A stretch of 64,000 nt of DNA from Bolinopsis microptera (taxonomy: Eukaryota > Ctenophora > Tentaculata > Lobata > Bolinopsidae): assembly GCF_026151205.1 (NCBI RefSeq), contig NC_087084.1, forward strand, positions 2,084,312 through 2,148,311. Direction: 5' to 3'. Shown here one piece after another: positions 58,407 to 64,000 of the stretch. The position numbers and the translations under genes were made by a program. Within the stretch, counting starts at the first letter, position 1; every line of letters starts with the position of its first letter. The notes below the pieces were generated by a model. It was given only the letters and a program-made list of their open reading frames with translations, searched no databases and was not told where the DNA came from.

Positions 58407-59638
58407 CTACAGCAGGGAAATGGATCCTGCCCCGGCATCAACGCGTGGAATGCTCATTTCTGCGACGTAAACCCACTTATTAGCTCGAATATCCAGCTTC
58501 TCCACAGTTTGTAGAGGTGAGGATCCCAGAATACCTGGAATAAATGATTGGAATAAATAACTGGAATAAATGATTTATCTGGAGATTATGACGTGGCAAT
58601 TCTTGGGATTGAAGAGTAGCAAAATTTTTGTTTTTCTCAGGATTAAGTAATCAATTTGTATTCTTAAAATATCTACACTTAATTTGACGATCTGATAAAT
58701 CAATATTTACCGCCCACAGAATAGAGGTCCTCATTAAGAACTGCGACATCAACACCAGCTCTTTGAGTGTCCATCTCAGCAACTGCGCTCCACTTATCAG
58801 CACGAGGGTCGTACCTGAGTAGGGTTTATTAATGAAGAGGGAGGGAGGGAGGGAGCGAGGGAGCGAGGGAGGGAGGGAGGGAGGGAGGGAGGGAGGGATG
58901 GAGGGAGGGAGGGATGGAGGGAGGGAGGGAGGGAGGGAGGGAGGGAGGGAGGGAGGGAGGGAGGGAGGGAGGGAGGGAGGGAGGGAGGGAGGAGGGAGGG
59001 AGGGAGGGAGGGAGGAGGGAGGGAGGGAGGGAGGGAGGGAGGGAGGGAGGGAGGGAGGGAGGGAGGGAGGGAGGGAGGGAGGGAGGGAGGGAGGGAGGGA
59101 GGGAGGGAGGGAGGGAGGGAGGGGGAGGGAGGGAGGGGGAGGGAGGGAGGGAGGGAGGGAGGGAGGGAGGGAGGGAGGGAGGGAGGGAGGGAGGGAGGGA
59201 GGGAGGGAGGGAGGGAGGGAGGGAGGGAGGGAGGGAGTGAGGGAGGAAGGGAGGGAGGGAGGGAGGGAAGGAGGGAGGGAGGGAGGGAGGGAAGGAGGGA
59301 GGGAGGGAGGGAAGGAGGGAGGGAGGGAGGGAGGGAGGGAGGGAGGGAGGGAGGGAGGGAGGGAGGGAGGGAGGGAGGGAGGGAGGGAGGGAGGGAGGGA
59401 GGGAGGGAGGGAGGGAGGAGGGAGGGAGGGAGGGAGGGAGGGAGGGAGGGAGGGAGGGAGGGAGGGAGGGAGGGAGGGAGGGAGGGAGGGAGGGAGGGAG
59501 GGAGGGAGGGGGAGGGAGGGAGAGAGGGAGGGAGGTAGGGAGGTGATTTACCTTTCTACTGTTGCTAAAGGTCGTGTACCATCCAATCCTCCTACAGCAT
59601 AGATACAATTGTTGAGTGATGTAACCCCTACCGCATAC
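58407..59638 (-). pseudogene. Orphan 3' exons of a kelch-repeat gene, copy 3
   Basis: Exons 59638-59552, 58814-58711 and 58534-58407 match copies 1 and 2 in length, phase and splice sites, ending with TAG at 58409-58407. Frames are open. The start and upstream blades are missing as in the other cassettes. The intron between the first two exons is the longest, owing to its GGGA/CCCT tract. Confidence 0.72.
58839..59545. repeat. (GGGA)n microsatellite in kelch intron, copy 3
   Basis: About 700 bp of nearly pure repeat (CCCT on the kelch strand), 2.5 to 3 times longer than in copies 1 and 2. Confidence 0.95.
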
Positions 59639-59896
59639 CTGAAATAAAGATCATATTCTTATTTCTTAATATTCGTTATTACTTATTTTTGGTGAACGGC
59701 TGTTTAATTGTTTTACACTAAAGCTATAAGGTTTGAGCCGATAACTTTAAATGAAACAAAGATTTCCCGTCTTTTGTTTATAAAAAGTTATACTATTAAC
59801 AATACAACAAAAATAACTATATGTTATATAAAAAGATAATGTAAATCCTAACACTTATGAGGTATAAAAAGACCAAACTAAGAAAATAATACATCT

Positions 59897-60916
59897 TTAT
59901 TTAGCAGCTGTAACAGTCTTGTCGTTTGCAGGTAACAAAAATTCCTTTCCAGTAAAATCACTGAAATTATCGCAACCCAATATAGCAGAATCAGGGACCC
60001 TCTCAATAGGCGAATACATAGGATGATGCCCGGTAACCTCCTTCCTTCCTGCTGAATTATCCCTCCTGTTATAAGCCAGAATCAGAGCTCTTCTTATCTT
60101 CTCCGAGTCATTCGGCTCACTCATATGCAGAACATTCGAGTGAAAGAACAGCGCATCACCGGGTGACATCTCCACAAAAAGGTGCCTAAACCTCCCCGTT
60201 TTATCCCCCTGAATCTCCTCCACTCTCTCCAGATTCGCCCCAGTTTGTCCAGCTACAAGCCCGTGCTCGATCTTACCGCACTTATGGGACCCTGCAATAA
60301 CTTGAAGACACCCGTTCTCCCTAGTACACGTATCCAGAGGGATGAAGACACTGAGAGCGTCAGGGGTAAGCAACCCGTTGTTGTACCAGTAACCATAGTC
60401 CTGGTGCCACTCCTGCTTCCCTCCTATCAGCGGCTCCTTCATCACCATCTTGCTGTGGTAGTGGTACACTTCTCCTCCTAGGAGTTGTTCAGCAGTGCTC
60501 ACTACCTTCTCACACCTGCAACACCCACAAGTGACTAAAACAAGTTAACTCAAGTGTGAGGGGGTAAATTAACTTGTGCGGAGATAGTAAATCCACCATT
60601 CGTTAACGATTGTAGACTGACGGAAGGCAACATATTATGAGAAATATGTCATTCATTACCTGCATATCATTCCAGTAACATCATCCCCAGGGGTATTCCA
60701 TAAAACCATCCTTGGCATCCTGCCAGAAGCGTCAGGAATGCCATACCCAAACCGCTCTATAACATCTGTCTCTGTGAACACCCGGAGAGTATTGTCCACC
60801 TCGGAGGGAGCCAGGAAGTTCCTCAGTAGAATGTAGCCGTGAGTGTGGTAGTCGTGGAGGATGGAGGGAGTTAGGGTGAAGTCTGGGGTGAAGTTGTGTT
60901 CTCCTGGCAGTGGCAT
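59897..60916 (-). CDS. Phytanoyl-CoA dioxygenase-like protein, copy 3, intact
   Basis: Join of exon 1 (60916-60660) and exon 2 (60515-59897), 291 aa, same splice sites as copy 2. It differs from copy 2 only at a few positions (Ile for Asn in TPSILHDY, Glu for Asp in TGKEFLL). His123, Asp125, His216 and Arg228 are all kept, so catalysis by Fe(II) and 2-oxoglutarate is expected. The physiological substrate is unknown. Direction is opposite to copy 2, as the whole right cluster is inverted. Upstream DNA down to CACTCTATCGGATATTTG is shared by all copies and is the probable core promoter. Confidence 0.9.
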
Positions 60917-61019
60917 GACTCTACACTCTACGTACTGTTACAAATATCCGATAGAGTGGAGCTAATAATAAAGTTAGGGGATTCAAAATTATGGTAGTAT
61001 GTTCAAATCAGACTAAAAT

Positions 61020-62340
61020 AGTTATTATAATAACTTATAAATCAAGAGGCTTGCATATAATGAACATATTGACACGGGTGCAGAGTTGAGTCTGTACGGA
61101 ACCTAGTAGTTTCAGATCCTTGTTTAACTTGCCGTACAGCAAGGTCATCCACTACTTTATATCATAGTTATTATTATTATTATAGTTTATTATTATTATT
61201 ACGTCTAGTACAGGGAGTACTTAGTGACCGGGACAATGTAGCATAAGGAGTGATTTAACACGCTCACTCAGGCTGACTTTCAACTTCACCGCCACCTGCT
61301 TGAGTGATGGTAGAAGTTATAAATTTCAGCTGCAGATTCAGCGGTGTCCTGCCTATTTAAAGCTCAAACTAGCTCTTTCCTAGTTTACACCGGAGGCGCC
61401 ATATAGAGAATTTCCTTGGATAGCTGTCACGTGACAGTCACGAGATATCGATTGAGCGCGTTTACTGGTTGGATATATAGCGCGTGACATTGAGCTATCA
61501 TGCAGACCCGATTACGCACCATATAAGGCGTAATTAAAAGCTGCATCTAGCACGTGATATTTGCAAAGCTAATTACACATCCATATAAGGCGTAATTAAG
61601 AGCTTGGAGTTGCAGTGGAGTTGCAGGGAGTTGTAATAGCGTGAAATTGGGTGGTAATTCGATGATTAGGGGTACACACAAGTAAATGTTTCGTGAACTA
61701 TGTTGGTATAAAGCTAACTCTGGTTTAAGAACAGTGTGTGAGGACGCGTACAGATGGCAGTGCACTGATTTGTTGTTCAAATGGTTAGAACAAAGATTTG
61801 TCCGAACCGGCTGAAATCGTTGTTACGTTGAAAACTGTCTCGATTACCTTGTTACCTAGCTAGTAACTTGGTATGAAGAGAGAGTGCAAACCAGACGAAA
61901 GTAAGACGAAGTCTCGGGGATCGGGGATGCAGCCTACAATGGGCATGAATATATAGAGGGCCCTAGGTTGCTCCCCAGATCGGCAGTCCAATAACACATT
62001 TTCTGAAAATTTCTAATTTTCAAACTTTTCATCAGTCCTACGAACACACTGGGGAATGATAAAAAGATGCGAGCGTGCTGAATCACTCTACAGAGCATTT
62101 AAAGCAAAATTCTTTAAATGCTCACTTTTGTATAATTTCCGACTTGATATCTCAAAATAATAACCTTCCGTAACAATTAACGACACTGTTCGACAACATG
62201 GCGCTTTTGATGCATAAACACATTTTTCCATTAAAATTTTATCTTCGCCGCGTTCGCCTATAAAAATTTCAAAAATATATAAAGACTTTTATTGTTCAAA
62301 ATGAAACAGGGGAATCATAACTTCATGAGTGCAACAAACA
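61020..62340. repeat. Repeated A block, copy 5
   Basis: Reverse complement of 15489-16800 with few differences. Contains the paired AATTACGCCTTATATGG motif, CACGTGATATTTGC, and the unrecognised 77-codon ORF 61547-61780 on the minus strand. Its end (AACAGGGGAATCATAAC) is where left cassette 1 broke. Confidence 0.7.
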
Positions 62341-62632
62341 ATATGTCAAATCTCATAACCAATAAAAACAATCAAAGACAATCAAAACACTAAAGAAATT
62401 CACTAAAAAGGAGGAACGTGTAGCAGTGCATCCGGAAAGAGTTGACACGTTTTTGGAGAGAGCTGGTCCAAAACCTGAAATATTTAAATTTAATAGAGTG
62501 TATTTAAGAATATTTATATTGTCCAAGAGTTGTGTTTCAAATACATAACAGTTAATAGTAATAAACTGAATGTGACGAAGCTTTACCAAACTTTTCAGTC
62601 CTTCATAAATTCCAATAAATTTTGTAAAATTC

Positions 62633-62785
62633 TCAATAATTTGTATAACCTTGAGACGTTTCAGGAGTAATGGAGACAATGTACTCAGTATTAGACTTTA
62701 CAGCCTGACCGGCAATAACAGCGTCAACGTCAGAAACATTCTTTTTGAATATCGACAATCCTGTCTCTTTCCTCTTGCAGTCAAC
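62633..62785 (-). CDS. Candidate terminal exon with fibronectin III-like end, copy 2
   Basis: Same 50-residue frame, acceptor (ATGCAG) and TGA as 54160-54312. The frame is kept in both copies although the surrounding D block in the first copy has indels. A possible donor ACAC|GTACGT lies at about 62857, but the preceding frame is soon closed by a stop, so the parent gene is unresolved. Confidence 0.4.
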   Translation of the reverse strand, partial: VDCKRKETGLSIFKKNVSDVDAVIAGQAVKSNTEYIVSITPETSQGYTNY

Positions 62786-63054
62786 CTGCATGTGAAATTA
62801 TATAAAGCATGACGCATATCATGATTGCAATGTTGACCAGTTAATGTTATAATACGTACGTGTAAACGAGCCTGACAAAATTGCTCGAGTTTACATTATC
62901 TGGAGCTGGGGACCTCAGGCTATTTTATGTTCATAATCATATTAGAGATTCGGCGGAATGACAGGCTGAGCGCGGCCCAGTAAGGCTGAGCGCAGCCCAG
63001 TAAGAGTTTACACCGCGGTCTGTAAAACTTGGAAAGATCGCGAAATATTATACT
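62786..63054. other. D block, copy 2
   Basis: Matches 54313-54575, with the tandem GGCTGAGCGC repeat near 62965-63003 slightly diverged. It breaks off at ATATTATACT, where secreted-protein exon 2 begins in mid-sequence. Confidence 0.55.
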
Positions 63055-63264
63055 GGTGACAATTGGATAAATAATTTCGTTAAAAGAGACGAAGATGCAG
63101 CCAAACCAGCAGCTATAGAACCTGCCGACAAAAATGCCGCTCAACCTGCCGTCAAAGCTAAACCTGCAGGACGAAAAGGAAAACGGCAGTTCAACCGCCA
63201 GCCTCAAATCACATTCACTGATTCTCGGAGATTGCAAAGAGTCAACGATCGAAAGAACCTAATC
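63055..63264 (+). pseudogene. Small secreted Cys protein, copy 5, 3' fragment
   Basis: Starts within exon 2 at GDNWINNFVKRDEDA and runs to TAA near 63262. A frame change at CCTGCAGGACGAAAAGG, where intact copies read CCTGCAGACGAAGAGG, separates the two halves. It has no 5' part. It is joined directly to the D block and is a rearrangement remnant. Confidence 0.75.
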
Positions 63265-64000
63265 AAAGAAACGAAACTAAACTCACGTACGCAAAAGGTA
63301 AGAGGCAGTGACCCTCAGCCCACATGAAATAAATGTTAAAAGAATGTAGAATATATCTTTTATAGTTTTAGAAAGATCACTAATGATAGCAAATTTGAGC
63401 ATGGTTAATAGTAATAATCAGTTTAGTAGGATTAATATACGGTAATACTTTATTTTAAGAATGTGATACTTTAACTTGGTAAGTGGTTTTAGTTTTTTTA
63501 TTTTATTTGAAATGAATAAACAGTAATTTTAGATATTTCATTTATTTTTTTCCAACCAAAAGTGCCTTATTCTTGCTTTTACATTAGTAATATATCATAA
63601 GGATAAAAGGAGGGGAAAAAAGAAGAAAAGGAGGACGATCAGGAATATAAAAATAGGGGGACTGAATGAAGAAGGAGAGAGGAAGTAGGAGAGTATACTG
63701 TAGAAGGAGTAACACTAACAGGAGCAGTGGAGAGCGAAGAGAAGAAGAAGAAACGAGGAGAGGACGTTTAAGTAGGGAGAACTCAGAACTGAGTACGAGG
63801 AACTATAAGACGGGTGTTAACTTATTTAGAGTGTTCCACTATAGGAGACTAAAGTGACCGGGTAATAGTTGTGATTCTGTACTTCTGTACGTTCTAAACG
63901 TACTGGACATAATTTTCTTAAAGATGATCTATAGCAAAGACAAATGGAAACAACAATTTTGGGTTCGGTTTTAACGTTAATTCCATTATCATGCAGTTAT
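63265..64000. other. Start of a further cassette spacer
   Basis: Corresponds to 56909-57650: AATAAA-containing 3' flank, GA-rich stretch near 63610-63780, and the start of the conserved spacer. Continues beyond the window, so a further kelch tail and PhyH copy may follow. Confidence 0.6.

Overview
This window is nuclear DNA from an animal, most likely an aquatic invertebrate with an AT-rich, repeat-rich genome. The evidence is spliced genes with GT-AG introns, a rhodopsin-type seven-helix receptor with an LDL-receptor class A ectodomain, kelch-repeat exons, phytanoyl-CoA dioxygenase genes, non-LTR retrotransposons and several DNA-transposon footprints. No bacterial operon, rRNA or tRNA was recognised. 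I cannot name the species; an early-branching metazoan or lophotrochozoan is only a guess.

Layout. 1-1911 is a partial non-LTR retrotransposon (minus). 1930-9890 and 22110-32470 are two copies, in opposite orientation, of one block carrying an LDLa-ectodomain GPCR with its upstream and downstream flanks. The left copy (3006-6405, minus) has a 1-base frameshift, and a 2.75-kb foldback transposon sits 60 bp upstream of its ATG. The right copy (22759-31412, plus) is intact (1079 aa) but its single intron has grown from 135 bp to 5.4 kb. The growth is a 5274-bp TTAA-flanked, piggyBac-like element that carries a nested small transposon and about 90 copies of a 39-bp coiled-coil-coding repeat.

Between and beyond the receptors lies a repeated cassette. 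It contains a two-exon phytanoyl-CoA dioxygenase-like gene, the last three exons of a kelch-repeat gene with a (CCCT)n-filled intron, a TGACGTCA-rich array, and a convergent two-exon gene for a small secreted Cys-containing protein. Two cassettes lie on the left (10979-15488 and 16907-21308). Two lie on the right in the opposite orientation (46450-54600 and 56015-62330), and a fifth begins at 63055. Intact genes are PhyH at 16907-17926 and 59897-60916, and the secreted protein at 20404-21308 and 56015-56908. The other copies are broken.

33715-37586 (minus) holds three exons of a kelch gene. Its missing 3' end matches the orphan kelch tails in the cassettes in both phase and sense. One of its exons has been amplified nine times in a composite array with a 15-bp minisatellite. 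38730-40862 is an intact reverse-transcriptase ORF of a second retrotransposon family, and about 41700-42650 is a heavily decayed reverse transcriptase. The cassette copy at about 46400-54600 differs from its sister mainly by small insertions, which looks more like unpolished long-read sequence than natural decay.

The most interesting items are the LRR-less LDLa/LGR-like receptor, the TTAA element with palindromic subterminal repeats and a coiled-coil reading frame, the amplified kelch exon array, and the inverted cassette architecture.
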